64,000 nucleotides of DNA from Bin87 sp963666865 (lineage in GTDB: Bacteria; Chloroflexota; Dehalococcoidia; Lucifugimonadales; UBA3495): assembly GCA_963666865.1 (NCBI GenBank), contig OY763072.1, forward strand, positions 930,001-994,000. Reading direction: 5' to 3'. The position numbers and the translations under genes were made by a program. The notes under the pieces were generated by a model. It had not been told where the DNA came from. It saw nothing but the letters and a program-made list of their open reading frames with translations, and did not search any database. This document shows positions 17,673 through 26,785 of this stretch, in pieces (position 1 is the first letter of the stretch; every line of letters starts with the position of its first letter).

Positions 17673-18545
17673 CGTCGGGCCGCCGGGGCAAAACGGCCTG
17701 GTGGAGTTGGGACTGGAACACCGGGCCGGCCGCACGCGCCTGACCGGGTACGCACGCGACCGCCTCTGCTGGTCCAGCAAGCCCTTTACCCCGATGCTGG
17801 CGCGCCTGACCTGGCCTACGTGTTTCTGGCTAATCCAACCGGCGGCCTGTTGGAAAACGACCGCCAGGAAATTTCCGTCACCGTTGGTCCGGGGGCGCAA
17901 GACCATGTCACGACTCAAAGCGCCACAAAAATACATACCATGGCGCACGGTCAAGCCGAACAGCGAGTTGCGCTCAGTGTCGGCCCCGGCGGCTATCTGG
18001 AGTATCTGCCCGACCCGCTCATACCCTTTCGTAACGCAAAACTGGTTCAGAATACCATCATCACCGTCGAACCGGGCGCCGCTTTGGTGTACGGTGACGT
18101 GATAACGCCAGGTCGAGTGGCCGGCGGCGAGGCGTTTGAGTATCGAAATATAAGCAGCCGGTTGGCGGTCTTTCGGCAACAACGGGAGGCAGTATATCGA
18201 GAAGCTTTCGACCTTGCTCCAGCTAACGAAGATCCGATGGGCATGGCCGTTCTGGGTTCGCCGGCCCCTTCCGAAACTGACGGGGCCAGGTGGCACACGT
18301 TCGCGTCCATTCTCGTGCTGTGTGATGCCGGGCTGCCGAGCGCGGTTCTTGGCTTGGTCCGTGGATCGTGCGTGCCCGGCGTTGGAGCCGATGCGGGGGC
18401 GTCGTTGCTGCCCGATGGCAATGGCGTAGGCGTCAAAATCGTCGGCTCAGATCATTCGGCCGTTCAATCGGCGGCAACTCGAGTTTGGTCGGCCGCACGC
18501 CGCCAGTTGATCGGAGCGCCCCAGCCGGACTTGCGGAAATATTGA
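17644..18545 (+). pseudogene. ureD: Urease accessory protein UreD with 1-bp frameshift
   Basis: The start at 17644 overlaps the native ureG end and reads GQNGLVELGLEHRAGRTRLTGYARDR. From about 17760 the UreD sequence continues one frame over as PPLLVQQALYPDAGAPDLAYVFLANPTGGLL, then GDVITPGRVAGGEAFEYRNIS to the stop at 18545. A missing C in the run at about 17760-17763 explains the shift. The whole would be about 300 residues, a normal UreD scaffold length. Like ureG, it is intact except for one small lesion. Confidence 0.88.
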
Positions 18546-18704
18546 GCTGGCGCTCATCCTCGGATCCGCTGCGTATCCTTGCAGTCTGGACCAGCGAACA
18601 TAAAAGTGATAACGGCGTCGTGATGGCGGTTGAATCCGCAAGGTTGACTGCCCGAGGCCGTCGTGCTAATTTACGGGCGTTAACAACTGAACATCTCAAC
18701 CAAC

Positions 18705-18948
18705 GCCTGTTGGTGGCCCGTCGTCCCAACCTTTTGCAGACATCAGTCGGCAGTCGGTCGGAAAGCGCGGGACAAAAGGAAATCCGGTGAAAATCCGGTG
18801 CGGTCGCGCCACTGTAATTGGCGAGACGCGCTTCTTGCGGCATCCTGCCGGAAAGGATGTCGACGAAAACCACTGTCCGCCCCAGCGGATGGGAAGGTGA
18901 AGACGCGTCGCTATAAGCCATCAGCCAGGAAGCCTGCCATCAGGGGTA
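18705..18948 (+). promoter_or_regulatory. Cobalamin (B12) riboswitch
   Basis: The conserved core GGTGAAAATCCGGTGCGGTC followed by GCGCCACTGTAA (18787-18817) and the 3' B12 box AGCCAGGAAGCCTGCC (18923-18938) are both present in the right order and spacing. This aptamer binds adenosyl- or related cobalamins and normally lowers expression of cobalamin or cobalt genes. Limits of the outer stem are approximate. The next gene on this strand is an ABC substrate-binding protein. Confidence 0.93.
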
Positions 18949-18984
18949 CTCTAGCTGCACTTCGCGGAACGAGTGAAGCAGACC

Positions 18985-19066
18985 TGTTGGCAGGTTGCGA
19001 ACCTGCAACAGTCCAACAGGACGCCCGAAAACGAGCCCCGTTCACCCAGTGCGGACGGGGTCTTTT
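18985..19066 (+). terminator. Riboswitch expression platform: antiterminator-like stem and intrinsic terminator
   Basis: Downstream of the aptamer a nested stem-loop (CCTGTTGG...CCAACAGG enclosing GCAGGTT-GCG-AACCTGC) is followed by CCCCGT...ACGGGG and TCTTTT at 19036-19066. The last is an intrinsic terminator. Its place between the aptamer and the ATG at 19174 implies control by premature termination. Confidence 0.75.
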
Positions 19067-19173
19067 GCTGTCCCAACGCGGACGGCACCCCCGCGCCGCT
19101 GGTCCTGCGAAGTTGGATCTCGCTTGAGCGGTGGTGTTCATTGGAAAACCACGGGACGTCCTGGAGGACAAAG

Positions 19174-20907
19174 ATGCCTAACGTACTGTCGAAAACTTTC
19201 AGAAACGCATTGCCATTAGGCCTGGGCCTGATGTTCCTGCTGGCGGTGGCCTGCGGGTCTCCCGCCGCGACCAGCCAGCCGGCCTCGCCGGCGGCGGGCA
19301 GCGCGCCCGCGGCAACGGCCCCGGCCGCCGCCGTTCCCCAGCCGGCGGCCGCTACCTCCGTCCCGGCTCAGCCTGCGCAGTCATCGTCTCCCGTGCAACC
19401 AACGGACGAGCCGGCGGCTGAGACCGTTGTGGACCGACCCACACTGAAGGCGGGCGTCATCTGGCTGGATAGCCCCCTGGACCCGGTGGAGAGTGGTTGG
19501 GTCGCCAACCAGTCAGGAATGTCGGAGAACTTGTTCCGCCTTTCGGCAGCCGACCTCAGTCCCGAACCATGGCTGGCAACGGCCGCCACGCGGGTGGATC
19601 CATTGACCTGGGAAATCGACCTTCGGTCCGATGTCAAGTTCCACAATGGAAACGTGATGGACGCTGATGCGGTCAAGGCTTCCCTGGAGAGGACCATCCG
19701 GTTGTCGCCGGCGTCGGCTGAGTCGTTGACCATCGACACCCTGACCGTCACGGGAGAGCACTCCATCACCGTAGTCACCACGGCTCCGCAACCGACGCTG
19801 CCGGGTCTGTTCGCCGTCCCCGCCGTGGCCATCACCGATGCCGCGGCCGCCGACGCTGCCGGAGAGGGCAATTTCATTGCGGCGCGCGCCCTGACCGGCC
19901 CCTACATTCCCACCGAGTACATCCAGAAAGAACGCCTCAGCAGCGTGGCCAACGACGATTACTGGGGCGGCGCTCCCCCATTGGCCGGTATCGAACACAT
20001 CGCCATCCCTGACCCCAACAGCCGGGAACTGGCCCTACAGGCCGGCGACATTGATATTGCCGTCACCATATCACCGGAGGGAGTGGAGGCCATCAACGCC
20101 CATCCGGGGATGCACAGCCAGACCGCCGGCAAGGGTATCGCCTTGGTCCTGTGGTGGGTGAATTTCGAGCGAGGAACGCTGGCCGACCCGCTGGTGCGCC
20201 GGGCCGTGGACCAGGCCATCGACCGGGAATCTATCGCCGCGCTGGTCGCTCCGGAAGGGTCGGGCTCCTATGCGGAACTCCTGCTACCCGAAGACATGGC
20301 ATCCTGCCCCGGCGTCCACGCACTGGGCTACGACCCGGACGCGGCCCGCGACCTGCTGGCTCAGGCCGGCTACGCCGACACGGACGGCGACGGCATCGTT
20401 GAAAAGGACGGCCAGCCTCTCGAGATAGTGATCGGCGGCTACCCCCAGCGGTACCAACTGCCCATCATGGCCGAAGCCGGCCAAGCGATGCTTGCTGAAG
20501 TCGGCATCAAGGCCGAGGTGCTCATCACCGAATGGTCCGCGGTCAAGGAACCCGTCTGGGACCTCTTCGGGTGGTACAACAACGTCATTGAGGCCGGAGA
20601 CCCGGTGCGTAACGTCAGCAAGTTCGCCGGTCTCCGGGCCGACGCCAGCGGCAGCGGCGCCAACAACTACGGCCATTACGACAATTCCGGATTGGTGGAG
20701 ATCGTGGCCCAGGCCAGCGCTGCGGTTGACTCGCAAGAGCGGGTGGAGATCGCCTGCGATGCCCTGGCGGTGATTACGGAAGAAAGCGCGTTTCTGCCCG
20801 TGGCGCACATGTACATGGTGTACGGCGTCAGTGAACGGGTCACCGGTTTTGAACCCCACCCGGCCAACCTGTATTTCTTCGACCACCGGATTGGACTGAG
20901 CGAGTAA
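19174..20907 (+). CDS. Nickel/peptide-type ABC transporter substrate-binding lipoprotein
   Basis: A 577-residue family 5 (SBP_bac_5, DppA/NikA-like) protein. The ATG at 19174 follows GGAGG and gives a signal peptide with lipobox AVAC near residue 25, then a low-complexity Ala/Pro/Ser linker (about residues 27-75) tethering the domain to the membrane. The domain has LTWEIDLRSDVKFHNGNVMDADAVKASLE and AVDQAIDRESIAAL, typical of the family. It sits behind a cobalamin riboswitch and in front of two permeases, so cobalt, nickel or a corrinoid is the likeliest cargo; this is inferred from regulation, not from ligand residues. Confidence 0.88.
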   Translation: MPNVLSKTFRNALPLGLGLMFLLAVACGSPAATSQPASPAAGSAPAATAPAAAVPQPAAATSVPAQPAQSSSPVQPTDEPAAETVVDRPTLKAGVIWLDSPLDPVESGWVANQSGMSENLFRLSAADLSPEPWLATAATRVDPLTWEIDLRSDVKFHNGNVMDADAVKASLERTIRLSPASAESLTIDTLTVTGEHSITVVTTAPQPTLPGLFAVPAVAITDAAAADAAGEGNFIAARALTGPYIPTEYIQKERLSSVANDDYWGGAPPLAGIEHIAIPDPNSRELALQAGDIDIAVTISPEGVEAINAHPGMHSQTAGKGIALVLWWVNFERGTLADPLVRRAVDQAIDRESIAALVAPEGSGSYAELLLPEDMASCPGVHALGYDPDAARDLLAQAGYADTDGDGIVEKDGQPLEIVIGGYPQRYQLPIMAEAGQAMLAEVGIKAEVLITEWSAVKEPVWDLFGWYNNVIEAGDPVRNVSKFAGLRADASGSGANNYGHYDNSGLVEIVAQASAAVDSQERVEIACDALAVITEESAFLPVAHMYMVYGVSERVTGFEPHPANLYFFDHRIGLSE

Positions 20908-20949
20908 GCGAGGCAGCGGGATAACGGGCGCAGGTAAAGGTTCCCCAGC

Positions 20950-21897
20950 ATGGGAGCATACCTGGTACGAAGGCTGGCCACGCTGCCGCTGCTGCTGCTG
21001 GGCATCTCGGCGGTCACTTTTGCGCTGCTGAACCTGGCCCCAGGTGACCCGGCGGAGATCGTGCTGCGCCAGCGCAACCCGGGCCAGCTGCCCAGCCCGG
21101 CGGCCGTGGCGGCCATGCGCGTCGAGCTCGGCCTGGAGGCTCCCTTGCCGGCCCAATACGCACGCTGGGTGTCGCAGGCCCTGACCGGCGACCTGGGACG
21201 GTCCTACCTCACGGAACAGCCCGTGGCCGACCAGCTGGCCCGACGCACCGTCCCCACGGCCTTGCTCACGGCAGTCGCGCTGGCACTGGCACTGCTGGTC
21301 GCCGTCCCGATGGGGATACTGTCGGCACGCCACCGCGGCACCCCCCTGGATACGACGGCGCGCCTGGCCGCCCTGGTGGGCGCGGCGGCGCCGTCGTACG
21401 TCCTGGCCTACGGGCTGATCATAGCTTTCGCGGTGAAACTTTCGTGGCTGCCGGCCCTGGGCTACGGTTCTGCCACACAGGTCGTGCTGCCGGCCATCGC
21501 ACTTTCCCTGGCGCCCATGGCCCAATTGATGCGCCTGATCCGCGCCAGCATGCTGGAGACCCTGGGACAGGACTACATCCGGACGGCGCGGGCCAAGGGA
21601 TTGTCTGAACGTGTCGTATCCGCGAGGCACGCCCTGCGCAACGCGCTACTGCCGGCCATCGGCGCCACGGGCGTCAACCTCGGCTACCTGCTCAGTGGCG
21701 CCGTCATCGTGGAGACCATCTTCACCTGGCCCGGCCTGGGACAGCTGATGGTGGGCGCAGCCGTGACCCGGGATTACCCAGTGGTGCAGGGGTTCGTGAC
21801 CTACATCGCGGTGGTCGTCCTTCTGGTCAACCTGGTTGCCGACGTGGCTCTGCGCTTCGCCGACCCGCGTCTGCGCTTCGGGAGCGGCGAGAGGTAG
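20950..21897 (+). CDS. ABC transporter permease (DppB/NikB type)
   Basis: A 315-residue inner-membrane protein with six predicted membrane segments. It starts MGAYLVRRLATLPLLLLGISAVTFAL, the common DppB/NikB opening with the PGDPAE motif. The EAA loop reads ARAKGLSERVVSARHALRNALLPA, the contact point for the ATPase. It begins 42 bases after the binding protein and ends (TAG) 6 bases before the second permease, so the three form one operon. Confidence 0.92.
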   Translation: MGAYLVRRLATLPLLLLGISAVTFALLNLAPGDPAEIVLRQRNPGQLPSPAAVAAMRVELGLEAPLPAQYARWVSQALTGDLGRSYLTEQPVADQLARRTVPTALLTAVALALALLVAVPMGILSARHRGTPLDTTARLAALVGAAAPSYVLAYGLIIAFAVKLSWLPALGYGSATQVVLPAIALSLAPMAQLMRLIRASMLETLGQDYIRTARAKGLSERVVSARHALRNALLPAIGATGVNLGYLLSGAVIVETIFTWPGLGQLMVGAAVTRDYPVVQGFVTYIAVVVLLVNLVADVALRFADPRLRFGSGER

Positions 21898-21903
21898 CGG
21901 CCA

Positions 21904-22809
21904 ATGGCAGTTCGTACCAAACCCGTAGGGGAGGGCGCTTCCGCACCGGCCGTTGCCGGAGGCTCGCGCCGGCGACGGCGGTGGGCCGCGCTGCTGCGGG
22001 AGCCGGGTACCGCGCTGGGCTTGTTCGTGGTGGCGACGCTGCTGCTGGCGGGGTTGTTATCTCCCTGGCTGCCGCTGGATGATCCCACCCAGATCAACCT
22101 GCCCGAACGATTGCTCCCTCCGTCAGCGGAAAACCTGCTGGGCACGGACCATCTGGGTCGGGACACCTTCAGCCGGGTGGTTCACGGGGCGCGTATGACC
22201 CTGTTGGCCGCGGCCGCCACCCTGGCCCTCAGCATGACCATCGCGCTGACGGTGGGAATGCTTTCCGGATACCACGGCGGCTGGCCGGACACCGCCCTGA
22301 TGGGGGTGGTTGACCTGCTGCTGGCGTTCCCCTCGCTGATCCTGGCGCTGGCCGTGGCCGGAACGCTGGGCCCCGGGCTGTTCAACGTGCTGCTGGCGGC
22401 CGGCGCGGTCTGGTGGGTGGGCCATGCCCGCATCATTCGCGGGGTGACCCTGGGCGCGCGACAGATGGAATACGTGACGGCGGCACGGGCTGCCGGAGCC
22501 GGCAACCTGCGCATCATCGTGCGGCACATCGCGCCCAACATCATCGGGCCCATCATCGTCATCGCGTCGCTGGACGTGGGGTGGATCATCCTGGGCATCG
22601 CGGGCCTGAACTTCCTGGGGCTGGGCGCGCAGCCGCCCACGCCGGAATGGGGGGCCATGCTCAACGACGCCCGGCCGCACCTGCAAACCGCGCCCCGCCT
22701 GTTGCTGTTGCCGGGAGCAGCCATATTCGTCGCGGTGCTGGGATTCAACCTGCTAGGGGACGGGCTCCGGGATCTGCTGGACCCCCGCACGGTGCGGCCA
22801 AGAAGCTGA
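21904..22809 (+). CDS. ABC transporter permease (DppC/NikC type)
   Basis: A 301-residue partner permease. A basic, Gly/Ala-rich cytoplasmic N-terminus is followed by membrane segments, the LGTDHLGRDTFSRVVHGARMTL motif of DppC/NikC proteins and the EAA loop ARAAGAGNLRIIVRHIAPN. It is the last gene of the transporter operon. No ATPase genes (DppD/DppF or NikD/NikE) follow, so these must be elsewhere or shared. Confidence 0.92.
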   Translation: MAVRTKPVGEGASAPAVAGGSRRRRRWAALLREPGTALGLFVVATLLLAGLLSPWLPLDDPTQINLPERLLPPSAENLLGTDHLGRDTFSRVVHGARMTLLAAAATLALSMTIALTVGMLSGYHGGWPDTALMGVVDLLLAFPSLILALAVAGTLGPGLFNVLLAAGAVWWVGHARIIRGVTLGARQMEYVTAARAAGAGNLRIIVRHIAPNIIGPIIVIASLDVGWIILGIAGLNFLGLGAQPPTPEWGAMLNDARPHLQTAPRLLLLPGAAIFVAVLGFNLLGDGLRDLLDPRTVRPRS

Positions 22810-22879
22810 CCGGCGCTGCTGTGACTCGGTGTAACACGGTCTGACGTTGTGGGTTTGTCCCGCATTTGTCCCACAATCC

Positions 22880-23220
22880 TAAAGGTCAGGGTTGATCAAT
22901 CGGGCGACGGACTCCGCTGTCTCGCTCGCCAGCCCGGAAGGGTGTGGCCGTAGATGCCCATCGTGGTGCTGACTTCCGCGTGTCGGATGCGTTTGGAGAC
23001 CACGACGGGGTTCCGTAAGAGCCAGCAACGGGAAGCCGCTGACGTGCCTGGCGTCAGCCCGTGGTTGGTGCGAGAGGCGATCCTCGGTGGCCTGGCTCAT
23101 TGGTTGGGACGGACGTATCGCCGCCCCTCCGGGTGTGCCTGGACGGTCGCCGTCAGCCTCCTTCCACTGCACTTTGTACCTGGTGATGACCGCGCCGCCG
23201 CCGCGCCGGCTCGTCCCCAA
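22880..23220 (-). pseudogene. Tyrosine recombinase (integrase), C-terminal relic
   Basis: On the minus strand the frame reads NPVVVSKRIRHAEVSTTMGIYGH, the C-terminal signature of phage-type integrases, where the Tyr in IYGH is the catalytic nucleophile and RH..VSTT precedes it. Further upstream, in another frame, RADARHVSGFPLLAL resembles the HxLRH region. Frames do not connect and the N-terminus is missing, so this is a decayed integrase. It marks the start of the accessory region. Confidence 0.7.
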
Positions 23221-23254
23221 TTAACCTTGCCCCTTCGGTTGCCGCCGGGAGCAC

Positions 23255-23551
23255 GATGGCCCGAAATAGGCCAACGGCTCCCGACGCCAAAATCATACCA
23301 ATAATAATATATAATAAAGGCTTAATAATACTCCTATAATACGCTCTATGCCCTACAATGCTGCCCCCAAGATCGGGCTCCAGATTGCCCAAATCTTTTC
23401 AAGGAGGTGGCGCCCTTCAAACTTTACCCCTCATAAACCTGCAACGCAATCCCGGCGTTGCGGCGCATACCAGCGCCATTCCATCCATAACTGATCCCAC
23501 GCTGGTGACGCCGATCAGCGGCGCATCCAACGACACCAATCGAGGTACATC
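23255..23551 (+). promoter_or_regulatory. Shared promoter/5'-leader cassette, copy 1
   Basis: It contains a short stem TGGCC...GGCCA (23257-23273), an AT-rich block, a TATAAT (23335-23340) followed by ACGCTCTATG..CTACAATGCTG, a GCAACGCAATCCCGGCG block, and a hairpin GTGACGCCG-ATCA-GCGGCGCATC ending 24 bases before the GTG start at 23552. The same order of blocks occurs before the genes at 28383 and 33222. Copy 1 has a shorter middle part than the others. Confidence 0.7.
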
Positions 23552-25126
23552 GTGATAATTTCAGCTTCACACCTGAAACTCGGCAAGCACGGACTGGCCG
23601 CGGCCTTCGTGCTGATTGCAACCCTCGCCGCCGCGCTGGCCGTGGTCTGGGCCACGGCGACGCCGGCCGGCGCCCAGGAGGAAGAGACGACGGTTCCCCC
23701 CAAACCCACGGGCTTGAGCGTCACCGCCGACCCGGGCTCGCTGAGCATGGCGGCAGCGTGGAATGCCGCTGAAGGCGCAACCTCCTACCAGGTGCGGTGG
23801 CGCCGCATCAAACAGAGTTTCCTGCCGGATGATAGCCTCACCGCCACCAATGCCGCCGCCAGTTTCACCCTGTCCCGCCATGGCGACTGGATCGTCCGGG
23901 TGGAGGCGTGCAACGACGCCGGCTGCAGCCTCGGGGCCCGCAAGGTGGTTTCCACCCGGCCGGCACGTCCCTCCAACCTGTCGGTGAGCACCCCGCCGGG
24001 CAAGCTGGAGCTGACGGCGACGTGGACCGCCGCTCCGGGAGCAACCTCCCACGTGTTGAAGTGGCGCGGCCCCGACGGCAGCTTCAGCGCCGACGACCGG
24101 GTCACCGTCACCGGAACTACCACATCCACATCCTTCACCGTAGCCGAGCGCGGCCGGTGGATAGTGCGCGTCGAGGGCTGCAACGACGCCGGCTGCGGTC
24201 GCGGCATTGCTCGGCTCATTGCCACCAGGCCGCCGGAAAAGCCGCCACGGCCGGCCAACCTGTCGGTGAGTTTCTCGCCGGGAAATCGGGACATGACGGC
24301 AACGTGGGACGCCGCTCCCCGCGCCACCTCGTACCTGCTGCGGTGGCGTGAACACGGTGAGAGCTTCCAGTCGGACAACCAGACAACCATCACCGACGCT
24401 ACCACGGCCGCGTTCACCGTGCCCAGTCAGGGCGATTGGGTGGTGCGGCTGGAAGCGTGCAACGAGAGCGGCTGCGGACCGGGCGCGGTCCAGCAGGTGA
24501 CCACCAGGCCGGGTCTGCCCTCGAACCTGTCGGTCAGTCCCGCAACGGACCAGCTGGAACTGACTGCGACGTGGGGCGCCGCTGCGGGCGCGACCTCGTA
24601 CCGGCTGAAGTGGAAGCGCCCCGACGGGAGTTTCCCTTAGGATCAGAAGGCAACGGCCACCGGCACTACTGCCACACTCACCGTGTCCGGCCGCGGCACC
24701 TGGGTGGTGCGACTGGAAGGGTGCAACGAGGCCGGCTGCGGCCGCGGGATCGCCCGCGAGGTCTCCTTCCCCAATGCGGCTCCGGTGGTCAATACCACCG
24801 CCACGGATTACGCGGAATTGGTCAAGGCCTCAAATGCTCCCCGGGGCGTTATGGTTTACGCGCATTTCAGAGGGGTCTTCTCTGATCCGGATGGCGACGC
24901 GCTGACCCACAGCCTCACGATCCCTGCGGACCGCGCGGATTTGGTGGAGGAGTACGGGTTTAGCACAACTGAGCTGTTCTTCGGATTCGAGATGGACGAC
25001 GAAGACGACTGGTCACAGGTGCCCAACCGCTTCGAGACGGTGGTTACGCTGACGGCTACGGACCCTTACGGGTTGTCGGCATCGGTTGACGCCCGCTTTC
25101 TCACCGACCAGAGCTGGGGGCAATGA
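23552..25126 (+). pseudogene. Secreted fibronectin-III-repeat protein with an in-frame amber codon
   Basis: The GTG start gives a signal peptide (KLGKHGLAAAFVLIATLAAALAVVWA) cleaved near AGAQ. Five Fn3-like repeats of about 90 residues follow, each opening with a Pro-x-x-Leu-Ser-Val segment and ending W(I/V)VR(V/L)E(A/G)CN(D/E)xGCG, with a paired Cys. A TAG at 24638-24640 interrupts repeat 4 after DGSFP, but the same frame continues with the rest of that repeat and a final Ig/cadherin-like segment (FSDPDGDALTHSL) to 25126. Full length would be 524 residues. It shares its leader and signal peptide with the two giant genes downstream. The gene is either broken or carries one sequence error. Confidence 0.8.
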
Positions 25127-25195
25127 TGAAGCGGTGAGCCACGCATCTCGCTGAGACGACCCGGCCCGTCCGGTGAGCGTCAAGTTTCGGGAGCC

Positions 25196-25442
25196 GATGG
25201 CCCATTCCGGGCCATCGTGCTTACAAGGACGAAAATACACCGAAAATAATACGTAAAAAATGGGTAAATAATGCGCATATAATACGTTCTGTGGCTTACA
25301 ATGCTGGCCCGCAAAACAGGCTCCAAATCGCCTGCATCCTTTGGAACAGCACTGATGGCAACGGCAACGCACACCCGCGGGCTCCCTGGCGCCCCGTCCG
25401 CCCGGCCACGCGCGGCCGGCCCGGCCCTGTCGTTGCACCCCC
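25196..25442 (+). promoter_or_regulatory. Shared promoter cassette, copy 2 (separated from its gene by two IS copies)
   Basis: A hairpin GATGGCCC-ATTCC-GGGCCATC (25196-25216) is followed by CGTGCTTAC, an AT-rich block, TATAAT at 25278-25283 and the conserved ACGTTCTGTGGCTTACAATGCTGG. It matches copy 3 (32750-32890) closely, with compensating changes in the hairpin arms. The rest of this cassette resumes at 28133, after 2.7 kb of IS sequence. Confidence 0.75.
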
Positions 25443-26775
25443 CTGAAAGGGGTATGTAACGGTTTGTTACGGTGGCGCATGATGGGTGATCTCCAGGTTG
25501 GACTTGGGTTGAGGCCAAGGTTCAGGCAGCAGCCAGACGCGGGTCCAGAGGCGACCCTTGAGCAGCAAGCGCCGGAGCCAATTGATACCGAGGCGGATCA
25601 CGCTGACGGTTCGCGCCGGACGAGTACGAGGGTCCCGGTGATTGGGCGACAATGCTTTGGGCGGAGCCCGCAGGTTGCCGGGATCAATTCTCCGGTCCTG
25701 GGCGTCTTCCACCCGGGTGCCGTAGGCCAGAGCCAGCAAGGTGGCCACCGACAGGACCAGCCAGTGACGGGAGACGCGAGTGGGGTCGGTCCTTCTGGTT
25801 TTGTCCCACTTCCAGCCCAGGCTCTTGAGGGCCTTGAAGCCCAGTTCGATCCAGAAGCGCAGGGCGTACCAACTCACGCCGACCTGGTCGGGCGCAAGGT
25901 CGGTGAGGATGATCCAGGGTTCATCCTGCTCGGCGTACCAGACCGCCAGCAGGGTGCAGCGGCGTTTGGCCTTAGCGGTGCTGAAGGCGGTGCCACGGCC
26001 GACCCAGGCCGTGTCGGGACGGGAGACGAAGCGGTGGGCGGGCAATCTTGTGCCGCCCTCGGCGCAGAAAGTGATGCTTTTGGGGTAGCGCATACAGGGG
26101 CGCCAGCCCTGCTCCCGTATCTGCGCCCACAGCCTGGGACTGGCAATGCCCCGGTCGCAGAGCACGATGACGGTCATTTCCTCGGGAACGGCTGGGGCCA
26201 GTTCCTTGAGCAATTCCACCGTGGGGTCGGCCCAGGAGCCTTTCTGGTTGGCCCAGCGGATGCTCCAGGCCACAGGAATGGCGCAACTACGGTAGAGCAC
26301 GCTGATGACGATGGCCGTGGTCTGGTCGCCTTTGAGAGTGGGATCGATGGCCAACGCCAGGCGGCCGGAACACCACCAGGCCAGGACCCATTTCAGCAGC
26401 GGCGCGAAGCAGAGCGTGACGTCCATTTCGGTCTGGCAGGGTCGGGCCCGGTCCCTGCCGTCGTAGAGCCACTCCCGCAGATATTGGCGCCGGCCGTTCC
26501 AGGAACCCCAAGGCGAGAGGGCCGAGGCCACGGCGTTCTGGCAGGCACTACCCGCGAGGATAGCTCCGCAAACCCACAGCACCAAGCCGGTCAATTGTGG
26601 CTGGGAGAGGTGAGGTAAATGCGTTTCAATCGTTTTTTGCATCTGATAGCATTCCCTGGGAAGGCGCATCGAGGGTCTCCTGCATCTGGTCTTGTCATAA
26701 CCAAGATGCCGAAGGCTGATGCGCCTTCCCAAGTTAATTCCAGAGCCGATTTCGGCCGTTACATACCCCTTTCAG
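25443..26775 (-). mobile_element. IS4-type insertion sequence, first tandem copy
   Basis: The element is 1333 bp with perfect 20-bp inverted ends, CTGAAAGGGGTATGTAACGG at 25443 and its complement ending at 26775. It is flanked by C runs: five C on the left (25438-25442) and ten C between the two copies (26776-26785). A poly-C target is therefore likely. It carries one transposase gene on the minus strand. Confidence 0.95.
25467..26732 (-). CDS. IS4-type DDE transposase, copy 1
   Basis: A 421-residue transposase. DDE-type blocks are visible: AIDPTLKGDQT (first Asp), VIVLCDRGIASPRLW (second Asp) and WIELGFKALKSLGWKWD (Glu, with the following Lys typical of the YREK-like region). The start may be the ATG at 26732 or the internal MQKTIETHLPHLSQPQL. 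The reading frame is intact and almost identical to the next copy, which suggests recent transposition or duplication. Confidence 0.9.
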   Translation of the reverse strand: MGRRISLRHLGYDKTRCRRPSMRLPRECYQMQKTIETHLPHLSQPQLTGLVLWVCGAILAGSACQNAVASALSPWGSWNGRRQYLREWLYDGRDRARPCQTEMDVTLCFAPLLKWVLAWWCSGRLALAIDPTLKGDQTTAIVISVLYRSCAIPVAWSIRWANQKGSWADPTVELLKELAPAVPEEMTVIVLCDRGIASPRLWAQIREQGWRPCMRYPKSITFCAEGGTRLPAHRFVSRPDTAWVGRGTAFSTAKAKRRCTLLAVWYAEQDEPWIILTDLAPDQVGVSWYALRFWIELGFKALKSLGWKWDKTRRTDPTRVSRHWLVLSVATLLALAYGTRVEDAQDRRIDPGNLRAPPKALSPNHRDPRTRPARTVSVIRLGINWLRRLLLKGRLWTRVWLLPEPWPQPKSNLEITHHAPP

Positions 26776-26785
26776 CCCCCCCCCC

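Noticed and set aside
23285..23345. AT-rich stretch considered as a replication origin
   Set aside because: No DnaA boxes or origin genes; it is part of the shared promoter cassette.
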